Position numbers and translations under genes: made by a program. DNA of 64,000 nucleotides, from assembly GCA_010094045.1 (NCBI GenBank), contig ML986711.1, positions 47,806 to 111,805 of the forward strand. Direction: 5' to 3'. Below the pieces are notes generated by a model. The model saw only the letters and a list, made by a program, of their open reading frames with translations, ran no database searches and was not told the DNA's origin. Positions 1 to 13,899 of the stretch are shown piece by piece. This stretch comes from Lojkania enalia. Its lineage: Eukaryota > Ascomycota > Dothideomycetes > Pleosporales. The stretch's first letter is position 1. Each line of letters begins with the position of its first letter.

Positions 1-2384
1 AGAGTATTATATTACTAGATATCTAGCTCTACCTCCTTATCGCGTACTAGCTAAGTTAATTATATAAGAAAAGGAGGTGAAGGATTATAAGTAGTAGGAT
101 ACTTAGAGGGTTATATAATCTAATTCTTATCCGTATCTAACTAGAGTTGAAAATAATATAACTATTTAATACTAATAATACAATCTTAAGTACCTAGATC
201 TATAATAATAAATAGATAGTTTTAGATAATTCTTCTATTAATTTGTAGGTATAAGTAGATATACTAATTAACTAGAGTTTAAATTCAGTCCTAAAAACCT
301 TTAACGGTAATTTTAAAGGGTAAGTACTATATTAATATATATAGAACTTAGAAGAGTAATCTAGCTACTATAGAATTAAGGAATAAAAAGCTTTAAGCGC
401 TTATATTAATAAAGGCGTTTAGTTGTATACTAACGCCTTTTAAATATAGAATAGTAGGGATTTAGAAGTACTTTCCTCTAAATAAATACGATAAATTAAT
501 ATTTGATAAGTTATACTTACTTAAGTCTAGAATAGAGAGTTTTTCTAGACGTCTCTATTTCCTACCTAAGAACTATCTAGGTAGTACTTACTTACGTTTA
601 AGAACTCTTCTTCCTTAATCTTCTCTTATTTAACCTCTATCTCTTATACTTTAAGGACTATATATTTGTTTGCAAAGTATCCTAGTTTACTATAGTTATA
701 GTAATTATCTAGGGTTATATACCTTTCAGGTATAGAAGTCTTACTAGGTTATTAGAGAGCGATTATAGTAGAATAAGGTGTTAATATTAGAGTAGATTAG
801 GGTAGTATTAGATCGTAAGTTACTTTAAATAAACTCTTAGAAGCCTTCTAGTACTAATCTAAATTTATTTTAGCTATAACCTATAAGCTAATAGTTTGTT
901 TTAGAAGGTTAGGAATACTTCTCCTTTCTATATCGTAAGCTGTTAAGTAGATAACTATAGTATTAAAGAAACCTTTCTATATAAGTTTAAAGCTAAGGTT
1001 TAGTATCTTTAGGTTGGGGAGAATCTTATCCTATAGGTAGAAGAACTACTTAGATTAGAGTATAGATCCCCTAATAACTGTACTAATAAAGTAAGCTTTA
1101 AAAGTTGGAAATACTTCTCTCTTATTTATCTTTAGGACCTAAAACGCCTATCGCGCTTCTATCTCTTTATTACCTATAATAAAATACGATTGTAGAAGCG
1201 AAATTATTTCTTTAGCATTCTTAAACTAATACTAGTCCGATTTAGCTAGATATTTTAGTTCTAGATACCCTTTTATAGTACTAGAGGTATATTTCTATAC
1301 TAACGCTATATATATATACTCTATCTAATAGTAATCTATATTAATCTTAAGTCGGTCTAGAATTAAGACTTACTATTATTTAAATATAAGTTTACTGCTA
1401 TCTGTAAAGCTTTTAATCTTAGGTATATATTTAGTAAGGTAGGCTTAAAAGGGTTTAGGGGTAGCCGAGAGGTTTCTTATTAGAGGAGTTGTAAAAGTTT
1501 TCTAATATATTATTAGTTTTAATTTAGTAGTTTATAGAGGTTAATTAAAACTAATAGTTCTCTATTATATTAAGTATATAATCTTCTCCTATAAAATTGT
1601 AATTTATTTCTTAAGGGTTAGTTTACTCTAATTTCCCTCCAAATTAGATAGGTTCTTTATTATAGGCCTTATAGAGAGGGGTCCGTCTATTATAGGGCCC
1701 TCTATAAGAAGTAACAGTTATTCTATATATATAGATAGAAGTTTACTCTTACTACAACTTATATATATATCGATTCTAGTATAGAAATTAGAAGGTAAAT
1801 TATAGTTAGATATTAGCGGTTACCTCTAATTCTAATAGGTTATTAGTAGTTTCTAAGTTTCTACTTAGGCGTACTCTACGCGGCTTTTCTAAAGGTAATT
1901 CTAATTATAGGAGATAGGAAGTTTTAAATCTAAAAGCTTCGGTTAATAAAAGGTTTTTAAGATTCTATCTAGATAACTAAATAATTTAATATAATAGTAT
2001 ATAAGTATTATAACCTAAATTAAATCGAACGTATTTTAGACTTAAATATATTTAAATAAACAATCGATGCGATATTATTAAAGAGGCTATTATTAGTAGT
2101 ATTAAGTTCTTCTATATAATATAACAGCATAGATAAGATAATAGGTCTAAATATAATACGAATCTACTTAAAGGTATATAGAAGTACGTAGAGGATTAGA
2201 GACCTAAAAATTCTATTAACATCTATAGGCCTTATATAAAAGAATATAGAAGAACTATTAAGCTACTTATAAGGGAGTATATAACTATATACAGAAAGGA
2301 AAAGAGGTAGAACTAGGGGTAGAATAAGATAAGCGAAAAGCTTTAAGATAAGGTTATATATAAAGTTTTTCGTAGAACGATTTC

Positions 2385-5300
2385 TTTATATTATTATAAT
2401 AATAGCTAGAAGTTCTTAGTTATATATATTATAATTTATCTCTACTAGTATAAGTTTTTATAAATAATATACTACTAGGTGTTATTTTCTATTATAGATT
2501 TATATAAGGATTCCAGCTATTCTTATTTCTAATATGTTAGTTTCTATAAGAGCTTTCTTTTTTAGATTATAGAGTTTCAGTACTAGTTCTTACTAAAATT
2601 GTTTCTTAACTTCTTAGAAGGCTTTTTCTTATTCGTTTCCCTATATAAAGGTAACATCTTTCTTTAATAGTTAAGTTAGGGGTGTAGTTATATCGCTCTA
2701 ATTATTAATAAAGGTTCGATAGAAGTTGTAAAATCCTATAAAAGATTAGATATCTTTAACTAACTTTAGGATTAGCTAGTCTCTAATTACTACTAATTTA
2801 TTTAGGTCTATTTATAGTTGTTCTAGTTTAATAATAAATCCTAAGTAGTCTATTTATATAGTATAAAATTCGTATTTTCTTACTTTAAGGTATAATTTTA
2901 CTACTTATAATACGCGTAATACTTGTTTAATATATTTCTTATATTCTTACTTTATTTTTAAGTATATAAGAACGTTGTCTAAGTAAGCTATATAGAATTG
3001 TCTAAAGTATAGTCTTAGTACCTTATTAATTTGTTTTTAGAAAGTGGCCGGCGTATTAGTAAGTCTAAATAGTATAACTAGATATTTAAAGAGTCCTCTT
3101 TTTATTCTAAATACTATTTTCTATTCGTCTCCTTCTTTAATACGGATTTAATAGTACGCGTTCTAGATGTCTAATTTTATAAAGATAGTAGCTTCTCTTA
3201 ATTAGTTTCTTAAATTACAAATAAGTAGTAAAGGATATTAATCCTTAATTATAATATTATTAAGGGTGTAATAATTAATATATATTTATAGGTTAGTTAT
3301 TCCTTTCTTATCTATAAAGAGTATAGGGTGTACTACTAATAAGTTTAATTCTCTAATTATTCCTTTCTTTAGGTGTTCGTCTATATATTATTCTAGAGCC
3401 TCTATTTCCCTTAGTATTAGGCTGTATATTAGTCTGTATCTAGGTTCTTTTCCTAGTTATAGTTTAATTTTGTAATCGTATTCTCTATATTTAAATAAGT
3501 ATTATAGTAGTTTTTAGAGTTGTTTTATTAAATATTAGTATTCTTTAAGTATACTATATAATACGTTCCTGTTGGGAATAATTCTTTTACTACTTCTTTT
3601 ACTATTACAGCGAGTTATTCCTTAATTAGTTAACTAGAGTTTTTAAGGATAATTCGTCCTATTTACTAATTTATCTAAAGGTTTTCTTCTCTTAACTATA
3701 GAATTTCTAGGATAATATTATAGTCGGTAATCTTTATAATTTAAAATATTTGTTCTTATTAGGTTGTTCCTAGAATTTTAAACTCTCCTAGTTCTATAGT
3801 ATATATAACTTTCTTCTAGAAATCTTTCCCTTCTATAATTTAAATTATATAAGGTTGTTCTAGTTATATTATAGGTATTTCTTTTTTAGCGATATAGTTA
3901 CTAGCTATAAAATTCTTTATTACTCTACTATTAATAAGTATATATACTTTATAGCTGTAGTACCGTTCGGGTATTATAAGATAGTATTCTCCTACGTTCC
4001 TGTATAACTAAGTTATTTTAAGCTAGTAGGCTATTACTTTTTTTATAGATATATATTTTAGATATTTCCGTTCTAAGTATTTATACTATAGCCTTCTTCT
4101 AGTATATACTTTAAGTAGTAGAGGTCTAGATTTAAATACTATATAATTTTAGGTTTATTTAGTAACTTCCTATCCTATTATAGCTTCTTACTTTATAGGA
4201 TTTTCTAGTACTTTATCTTCGTTTAGTCGTCTTAGCTATATACCTATATTTTCCTTTCTTCTTTAGTAGGCCTTATACTGTCGTTTAATATACAATATCC
4301 ATACTATCTTGAAATATACTAAATAGTATTAGTTTATATAGGGGTTATTATCTTCTCTAATCTAGTAATCCTATTCTTATTTATATCGTGATGCTTTTAG
4401 TATCTAGTATTTTACTAGTACTTCGCTTCGTAAGAAGGCTACTACTTTCTATACTATATATACAACCTTATCCTAATCTATTATATTAAGGTGCCCTTCT
4501 ATTACTTTTATAGTTTCTATCTATTTTTAGAAGTATAAGAAGCGGATTTCCCTAGAGTAGGTGTTTTACTATTCTTCGTAAACGCCGATAATATCTTATC
4601 CTAGTCTATTCTTATTATAGAATCTTATAGGTAGTTCTTCTTATAGAGTAGCTATAAGAGCCGGCATTCCCTATTTATACTTAATTATTCCTTATTAGTA
4701 TATAGAATATACTCTAGATACTAGTTTAGGTATTAGTACTCTAGTAGTAGTTTTTTCTATTTATAACAGGGTGTTTATTTCTTTATCCTCGTCCGATTCT
4801 TCCTAAACTTCTTCTAGCTATCTTTTTATATATTCCTGCGTTACTATAAGTTATATTTTCTTCTAAAGCTAATATTCTATAGCTTCTTTAAGTTGTCGAT
4901 ATATTTAACACTCGTCTTTACTATAGAAGAACTAATATAGGGTTCTGTATTTTATAGTTACGGCTAGTTTTTCTTTACCTACTTCCTGCGGTTTATCTTC
5001 TATAAGCCGGTTTCTTTTTTCTTTCTTTTTGCTTTAACATTCCTTTACTATATATTCTAATTTCTAATAGTTATAGTACTTAATATCTTTCTTTTAAGTC
5101 TTCTTTTCCTAAGTCGCCTATAATTTAGGCTTCTTTTCTCTAGTAGTACTCAGATCTATAGGTCCGCCTACATCGGCAGCTCTTACTAAAAAGTATACCC
5201 TTTAGTAGTATACTTATCTTTTCTTATTTTTAAACTGGTATAGTTTATTATTAATTCTCTTTACTAGTTAGAAATATAATACTAGGTCCCGTAGTTACTC

Positions 5301-6100
5301 TATATATATTATTACTCTTCTTATTTCTATTTTTAATCCTCTACAAAACTTTACTATTATACTATAGTCGTCCTATATAACTTTATTCGAGAGCTGTTAA
5401 AAGCTCGATATATATAAGGTAATAGATCTTAATTAAACTAGGTTATAGAATCTATCTTCTACTACTCGTACTTTGTCGATATCTCTAAATACTAGTTTAA
5501 GTTTCTATTAGAAGTATACTAGGCTTGTAAATATTATCTTAGTTTTACTCTTCTAGTATTCTTCCGCGTGGTTCTTAAAATCTATTAGAAAGGACTAGAA
5601 TTAGTTAAGTAGTTTACCTGTTAAGTATACTTCTATAAATAGTACTTTCTTATTCTTATACTAAATAATATCGAGGTTAGCGTTAATATAGATTCTTACT
5701 ACTACTAGGAATCTTTTAAGCTTAGACCTAGTTCTATTAAACTTATTAAGTAGTACTAGTTTAATTTATTATTAGTAATATATTATTAGTAGTACTTTTT
5801 CGACTTGTTCGAGTTTTTGGATAATTTCTACTAGTCCTATCCCTTATTTACTATTAACTATTTCTTATATTCCTTTAAGACTTTTAAGAAGGCTATCTTA
5901 AGTCTCCTTTAAACTTCTTATCTATTTATCTGCTAGGACTAGCTGTTCCTATTATTACGCTAATTTGTTTTATATTCTTGTAAATATAGTTATTATACCT
6001 ACCTCTAACGAGGTAGCTTTACTAGCTAATTCCGACATTCTGCTTGCGTGAGTTTCCTACGTTACTTACCGAAGGTATCTCTTTCCTTATAACTAGGGTA
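2385..6100 (-). mobile_element. Degenerate Ty3/gypsy retrotransposon, gag to RNase H
   Basis: Read on the minus strand through RIP-made stops, 2950-3002 gives the reverse transcriptase core Q-F-Y-I-A-Y-L-D-N-V-L-I-Y, where the family has F-x-x-Y-L-D-D-V-L-I-Y; the second Asp has mutated. It is followed by a 'Y-L-G-F-I-I' motif near 2830-2860 and the RT connection 'D-I-x-S-F-I-G-F-Y-N-F-Y-R' near 2700-2760. An RNase H start follows at about 2400-2640 ('I-E-T-N', 'E-I-N-Y-x-I-Y-x-x-E-L-L-A-I'). The integrase expected to the left is not found past about 2385, so the element looks truncated. Coordinates of the gag end (about 6100) are approximate. Confidence 0.75.
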
Positions 6101-6477
6101 GTCTAACTGGTCTTACTTCTTCTAGCTTTACGAGGGTAGTTAAAGTATAACAGCCTCTAATTAGCTAGGTATAGGGTAGAGTAATAACTAAGAGTAATTA
6201 CATACTATAAGAGATTATTCTTATAGGCTTATAATAGAAGTATATAAGTAGAGTGTATAAAGGATATTTAAGTTAACTATAAAGAGCTATAAAGATTAAA
6301 GTTATAAGGTTATTAAATATAATTTAGTTCTCTTATTATTCTTCTTACTTAGTTATTTAGTTAACTAAGCTACTAAGCGCGTTATATACCTTATATTAGC
6401 CTTATTCTTCTAGCTATATAGAGTCTTAAATCTTAATTAGGTCTAGTATAGGAGTTCTTATAAGGATGTCCGTAACA

Positions 6478-8203
6478 GTTATCTATACCTAAATAAAAGT
6501 TTTAAGATATTTCTATAAACTTTATAACTAATCTACTAGAATTAGAAAGTTGTACGAATATTATAGTAGTAGTTAATAGGCTTAGTAAGTATAGACACCT
6601 AATACTATATATAAGAATTAAAGCTTCTAATATTATCTAACTATTCTATTACTATATATAGGTTTACTATAAACTGCTATATACTATTACGTCCGACTAT
6701 AGAATATAGTTTATTTCTACCTTCTACTAAGAGCTTTATAAACAGCTATAAATTAACACGTATATATTAACTAGCTTTTATTTAAAGACTAATAGCTAGA
6801 TAGAGAATACTAACGTAATAATAGAATAAGTTCTCTAAGCCTATACTAGCTATAAATAAGATAACTAGGTTGAATAGCTACTAATAGTATAGTTTAAAGC
6901 GAATAATATAGTATTTAAATTAATAAAAGTTTCTCTATTTCTAGCCTACTTTAGCTAGTACCCTTAAATAGGCTTTAAGCTGCTTATAGAGATCTATTAA
7001 CTACTAAAATAGTCCCTAATAGCTTAAAAAGCTAATAGACTAGTTAATAAGATAAAGGATATTATAGAGTATATTAGAGAAGAACTTACCTGGGTATAAG
7101 CGTTCTAATAAGAGTATGCTAACCGCAAGCGCGTACTAGCCCCTAACTACTAGATTAGTAATCTAGTCTAGCTAAATACTAGAAATATACGCATATAAAG
7201 ACCGTTGAAAAAACTTGACTAGAAGAATATAGGCCCTTATAAGGTTATCGTAAAGGTATCCTCACACGCTTATAAACTAAAGCTACCTAAATCAGCTAAA
7301 ATATATTCTATATTCTATATATTACTATTATAACTAGTACCTAAGTTATCTAACTACTTATCTAGTTAATAAGTATATAACCCTAAACCTATTAAAATTA
7401 ATAGAAAACTAGAATATCTTATTAAGCGAATAGAAGACTTCTACTATAACTAATAGAAACGCCGGCACGAATACCTAGTTAAGTAGACTAGCTATTACAA
7501 CCTAGAATAGTACCCGGCTAGTAACTTTACTAAGATAACTGCCGTAGAAGATTACTACGCTAGAAACCTAAATAAATAAGACCTAAATATAATATTACGT
7601 CTGGATTTTTAATTAGGCGTTAGAGTCTAATTTAAGTATATTTCTAGACGTTTATAATAATATTGTACTAATATAACGCTAGTAATAATACTACTACTAA
7701 TCTCTAGTATAGTACTACTATAAGAACTGAACCGACCTAATCCCTAATATAGTACTACTATATAATAACAACTAGTTATACTAATACGCCTGCGACTTTA
7801 ACTAATACTAGTATTAATAACTACTACTTAATTATAAATAACCTAAATATAATATAAAGACCTAACTCGTAGAAGCTTATAACTAAAAGGGGGGGTACTA
7901 TTATAGTAATACCGCGATACCTCTACACCTATACTATTTTTACTATAATACTTAAACCGGCTGCTAGTAATAACTATTAGCTGTTAGCTAGAATATAACT
8001 AACTTATCTTAACTATAATAGAGAAAGGTTTTACTAACCTGGCTAGCCCGTATAGTAGTATAGATCTAACCTCTATAAAAACCTATATAATATAGATATT
8101 TCTATTCTTTACGCAATATTTTAATATTTATATATAGTATATAATAATAGAGTTAACTATCTAAAGTACGATTAACTAACTGTACGTAAGCGTCCGTAAT
8201 AAC
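6478..8203 (+). mobile_element. Truncated Ty3/gypsy chromovirus, integrase to 3' LTR
   Basis: The segment starts abruptly inside an integrase core and runs through a chromodomain (about 7425-7570, with the fossil 'R-R-H-E-Y-L-V-K' and W-to-stop changes), a purine tract and an LTR. It is a diverged direct copy of 11138-12834, at an offset of 4660 bases at its left end. The same LTR (7896-8203) serves as the 5' LTR of the next element, so two element bodies share one LTR. Such an arrangement is known from LTR-LTR recombination between tandem insertions. Confidence 0.85.
7896..8203 (+). repeat. LTR, 5' copy (shared)
   Basis: Begins right after the purine tract at 7885-7895 and ends near GTCCGTAATAAC. 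It aligns along its whole length with 12527-12834. RIP has changed the expected TG start to TA. Confidence 0.85.
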
Positions 8204-11200
8204 TAGAATATAGTACCCCTCTACTATTAATCTATTAAAGGTCTTAAAGCTCTACTATATCTTATAGGTCCTACTTTTAATTCTCTAACTAATTCTCTAA
8301 CTAATTCTTAATATACTTATTATCTTATAGATAAAGCTATTACTTTTACTTTTAAATATAGCTAGTCTCGCTAACTAGAATATTACTAATAGGTTTATTT
8401 TAAAAGTAAATTACCTTTTAAAACTATATTTATACTAAATTTTTATATATTTATAAAACTAGCCTCTATAGAAATAGTTATAAAATTACTAGATTCTAAC
8501 TCCTTTCTTAATCTATTAAGATCTAGTCTAGTAAAATATTAATATTCTTATTAATACTAGGGCTACTAGTTATAGCTATATTTATAGAAACCTTATATAT
8601 ACTCTAAAACTCTAAAAGATATAACTTCTATATAATCTATATCTAACTAGCTTTAATAGAGAAGTCCTCTATAAGAGGACTATCTTCTATTTAGTTATCT
8701 TAACCCTCTAATATCTAAACTATTTAGAGATAGTATATTTTTATATAATTATACTAGAAAAATACTAGTTAATTCTAAGATAGCTATAGATATATAAGTA
8801 TTATATAAACCTAGACTATAAGAATAAATAGCTAGTCTTTACCGTTAACTAATACTTAACTTAATACTTATAATCTACTAGTACTATTATCTACTAATAA
8901 ACTATTTAAATAGTTATTAAAGACTATAAACTACTTAAACCTAATATAAAAGAAGATCCTAAAGTAACTAATTTATAACCTCTATATAGTTTAAAGCCTA
9001 GATAATACTATTTAAAGCTCCGCCTATTAAACTATATTTAATATAATTACTAGCTGCTTAAAATATTATACTAGTTAAAAGAACTTAAAATTAAAACTAA
9101 TCTAATTTTAGATAAAGATTATAGCTAAGAGGATCTATCTAAACCTAAATATCTAAAGTTTATACTATAACTAGATATATATTATATAGGCGTTATATTA
9201 CTAGTTTAATTCTTCTAGTAATTTAACTATAAAATTTTTGCTGTATTAATAGCTAATATTAATAAGACTCTAGCTCTAAAGGTATATATTAACCCTATTA
9301 CTAAAGTACTTAAAGAATACTATAATCTATTATCTATCTTCTTATATAAAGATATTAATAAGTTATCTAAACGATAACTATATAATTATAAGATTAAACT
9401 AGAGAATAGTAAATAAACTAGCTTTAGTCTACTCTATAAGATATCTTAGAATATGTTAAAGGTACTAAAAAAGTATTTTAATAAGAACTTATCTAAAAGA
9501 TTTATTAGAATAAGTTTATTACTAGTAGTTATATCTATAATCTTTATAAAGAAACTTAAAGGTAGTTTCTAATTCTATATAAATTATAGAGCCCTAAATA
9601 CTATTACTATTAAGAACTAATACCTAATTCTACTAATCTAAGAAATATTAACCTAATTTAGTAAGACTAAATACTATATAAAACTTAATATTATTACCGC
9701 GTTTAATAAGCTAAGAATTATTAAGGGAGACGAATAGAAAACTACCTTTTATATATACTATAGACTATTTAAATATCTAGTAATACTCTTTAACTTAGTT
9801 AATACTCTAAATATATTCTAGTACTTTATAAATAATATACTAAAACTATACTTTAATATATTTTATATTACCTATATTAATAATATTCTAATATTTAATA
9901 AGAATCTAAAGGATTATAAGTAGTATATTTAGCTAGTCTTTAAAGCTTTAAGAGTGAATAGTCTATAGCTTAATATAGATAAGTATAAGTTCTACTAGTT
10001 AGAAGTAACCTACCTAAAGTATATAATTACTATAAAAGAGATTTATATAGATTTAAAGAAGGTAGAGATAATTATTAACTAAGAATAGTCTAAGAATATA
10101 AAAGATATTCGAGCCTTTATAGGCTTTATAAACTTCTACTAACGATTTATTAGCAACTTCTTATAGAAAGTCTCCCTTTTAGTAGCCCTAACTAAGAAGA
10201 ATACTTAATTCGACTAGAATAATAGCTATTAATATTCCTTTAACTATCTAAAGAATGCTTTTATTTCTATACTAATTTTCTAATACTTTAACCCTAAGCT
10301 ACTAATAGTAGTAGAAGCTAATATATCTAACTTTATAATAGCTAGTATACTGTTCTAGAGAGGTGTTGACAGCAAACTAAGATCTATTACCTACTTCTCT
10401 AAATATATAAACTCTACTAAAAGTAACTATAAAATATATAATAAGGAACTACTTATAATTATCTAATATTTTAAGTAATAGAGGCCCGAATTAGAAGGTA
10501 TAGTATTTTTTATAGAAGTGCTAAGTAATTATAAGAATCTATAGTACTTTATAATAATAAAGTAGTAAAGCTACTAATAGGTTTATTAGTTAGAATATCT
10601 GTTAAGGTTTAACTTTAGTATTATATACTAACCCAGAAAACTTAGAGAGAAGCTTAATACCTTAACTTAAAGGTTATAGGATAAGTCTATATAAGAAGAG
10701 GCCTATAGAAGTTATTAATAGATATTACTTCGCTCTAAACTATTCTAATAGATAGAAGTAGGCTAATTAATTATAAAGATTATTAACAAAGAATACTTAA
10801 ATAATAATCTAATCTAAAATATTCTAAAACTACTAAGAAAAGAAGTCTATTAATTTAAGTTTTTAACTCTAGCTAACTATAAAGAATATAACAACTAATT
10901 ATACTACTAAAATTAACTTATAATACTAGACTATAATAAGTTAAAGTTTAAGCTGCTGTAAGTTATCTATAACTTATCGTCTAGTAAATACCCTAGTTAA
11001 GAAAAGACCTTAAAACTACTCTAGTATAAGTACTATTAGTTAAGGATATTCGATTTAGTATAATAATATATAGGCTATTATTATATATACTAAAGAAGTA
11101 AGACTTTTAGAAAGAAGTACTATAAACTATTAAAACTGTTGCCTATACCTAAATAAAGGTTTTAAAATATCTCTATAAATTTTATAACTAATCTACTAGA

Positions 11201-12526
11201 ATTAGAAGGTTATATAAATATTATAGTAGTAGTTAATAGGTTTAGTAAGTATAGATACCTAATACTATATATAAGAATTAAAGCTTCTAATAGTATTTAA
11301 CTATTCTGTTACTATATATAGGTTTACTATAGACTACTATATACTATTACGTCTAACTATAGGATATAGTTTATCTCTATCTTCTATTAAGAGCTCTATA
11401 AATAGCTGTAAATTAATATATATATATTAACTAACTTCTATCTAGAGATTAATAGCTAGATAAAAAACGCTAACGTAGTAATAGAATAAGTTTTCTAAGC
11501 CTATACTAGCTATAAATAAGATAACTAGGTTAAATAGCTGCTAATAATATAGTTTAAAGTAAATAATATAGTATTTAAATTAATAAAAGTCTTCCTATTT
11601 CTAGCCTACTTTAGCTAGTACCTTTAAATAAGCTTTAAGCCGCCTATAAGGATCTATTAACTACTAAAATAGTCTCTAATAGTCTAGAAAGCTAATAGAC
11701 TAGTTAATAAGATAAAGGATATTATAGAGTATATTAGAGAAGAACTTACCTAGATATAAGCATTTTAATAAAAGTACGCTAATCGTAAGTATATACTAGC
11801 TTCTAACTACTAGATTAATAATCTAGTCTAATTAGACGCTAGGAATATATATATATAAAGACCGTTGAAAAAGCTTAACTAGAAGAATATAAGCCCCTAT
11901 AAGGTTATTATAAAGGTGTCCTCGTACGCTTATAGACTAAAGCTACTTAAATTAGCTAAAATATATCCTATATTTTATATATTACTATTATAGCTAGTAC
12001 TTAAGTTATTTAACTACTTGTCTAGTTAATAAGTATATAACCCTAAACTTATCGAGATTAATAGAAAACTAGAATATTTTATCGAGCGAATAGAAGACCT
12101 CTACTATAATTAATAGAGACGCCGGTATAAATATCTAGTTAAGTAGACTAGCTATTATAATCTAGAATAGTACCCGGCTAGTAACTTTACTAAGATAACT
12201 ACTATAGAAGATTACTATACTAGAAACCTAAATAAATAAGACCTAAATATAATATTATATTTAGATTCTTAATTAGATACTAGAATCTAATCTAAGTATA
12301 TCCCTAAATACTAGTAATAATACTACTACTAATTTTTAGTATAGTACTACTATATAAACCGAACCGACCCGATTTCTAGTATAGTACTATTATATAATAA
12401 TAACTAATTGTACTAATATACCTATAACCTTAACTAATACTAGTATTAATAACTATTATTTAATTATAAATAACCTAAATATAATATAAAGACCTAACTT
12501 ATAGGATTTTATAACTAAAAGGAGGG

Positions 12527-12834
12527 TACTATTATAATAATACTACGATACCTCTATACTTATATTACTCTTACTATAATATCCGAACTAGCTACTAGTA
12601 ACAGCTATTAGTTGCTAGCTAGAATATAACCGACTTATCTTAACTATAATAGAGGAAGGTTTTACTAACCCGGCTAGCCTGTATAGTAGTACAAACTTAA
12701 CTCCTATAAAAACCTATATAATATAGATATTTCTATTTTTTATGCAACGTTTTAATATTTATATATAGTATATAGTAATAGAGTTAACTACCTAAAGTAC
12801 GATTAACTAACTATATATAAACGTCTGTAATAAT
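12527..12834 (+). repeat. LTR, 3' copy
   Basis: The second copy of the roughly 308 bp LTR. Differences from the 5' copy are mostly C/T and G/A, as expected from independent RIP. Confidence 0.85.
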
Positions 12835-12934
12835 TATATTATTATTAAAAGCTTATATATTACGTTTTAATAATAGAGTAGACAGCTTATTTATATAGGC
12901 CGCTTACTTATAAGATATATTTACTAGAAATACT

Positions 12935-13120
12935 TTAAGAATATAAAGGATATTTAAACCTTTATAAGTTTTATAAACTTCTACTAACAATTTATTAGTA
13001 ACTTCTTATAGAAAGTCTTTCTATTAGTAGCTCTAATTAAGAAGAACGTCTAGTTTAACTAGAATAATAACTATTAATATTCTTTTAACTATTTAAAAAA
13101 TACTTTTATTTCTAATATAG
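12935..13120 (+). mobile_element. Ty3/gypsy fragment (RT connection region)
   Basis: A direct, diverged duplicate of about 10095-10280 in the chromovirus. It encodes the same fossil motif 'K-N-I-K-D-I-x-x-F-I-x-F-I-N-F-Y'. It lies about 100 bases past the 3' LTR, so it belongs to a separate, badly broken copy. Confidence 0.8.
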
Positions 13121-13899
13121 TTTATAAGTAAGCTATTATCTTACTAAACTTTTAACGGTCTATCTAAATTAACCTATAAAGAATTATAAATTATTCTTAT
13201 AATTTTAGCTATTAATTAAGGTTAAGTTTTAACCGTGAATAGTACTATAATAATATTATAAATATAGAACGCTAAAAGGTACTATTTTTATAGTTAGAGC
13301 TCGATCTAATATTAGCTACTATAAAGGTCGACTTAGATAAGAACTAATAAGGTAATAATAGGTAGATATATATTATAGACTAACTATTAGATAGTAAGTA
13401 GTAGAACTATAGGAACTAGGGAGATAATTAGCTAGATAATAAGGTATAGCACAACTTATATATATAATAATAGTAGAAGTATTAGAACTAGTAGAATAGA
13501 CCTAATAGATCTAACAGACCTAATAAGCTAGGCTTAATAGTCTTAGACCTCTCTATATAAGTTGATAGATTTTCTTTATAGAATAAGTCCTATATAGTTA
13601 TTTTTATAGTACTATCTTATTACTATATTAAACTTCTAAGAATATATTCGTTATATTTAAAGAACCGATAATCCTAATACTCTCTCTTTACTAAAGCTAC
13701 TACCTCTAACTAACCTAATATAAATAAGGCCCTAGTATATATACGACTGCAGCGGCGGTTATTATATATACTAGTAGTATATAGGTTAGTAATAAACAAC
13801 TTTTACTACTTTTAAAGTACTTTCTACTTTTAATATATTAGAATAGTTGTATAATATAATTATAAGCTGAATTTAAAGAAGTTTATAAAGACTGAAGAG

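Larger units (their letters stand above)
7896..12834 (+). mobile_element. Near full-length RIPed Ty3/gypsy chromovirus
   Basis: An element of about 4.9 kb bounded by two direct LTRs of about 308 bp. In order: a gag-like region from about 8.2 kb; RT with a 'Y-I-N-N-I-L-I-F' core near 9870-9900; a connection and RNase H region at 10.08-10.56 kb; an integrase core at about 11.14-11.8 kb (fossil 'D-I-S-I-N-F-I-T-N-L-L-E' then 'V-V-V-N-R-F-S-K-Y'); and a C-terminal chromodomain near 12.06-12.24 kb. A purine tract (12517-12526) precedes the 3' LTR. The chromodomain places it among the chromoviruses. Many W and Q codons are now stops, so it is inactive. Confidence 0.88.

Noticed and set aside
2041..2384. 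Plus-strand fossil frame possibly from a transposase
   Set aside because: Readable through stops but matches no family I can name.
6465..6480. GTCCGTAACA resembling the LTR end before the left chromovirus body
   Set aside because: Sequence further left does not match the LTR, so the resemblance is probably chance.
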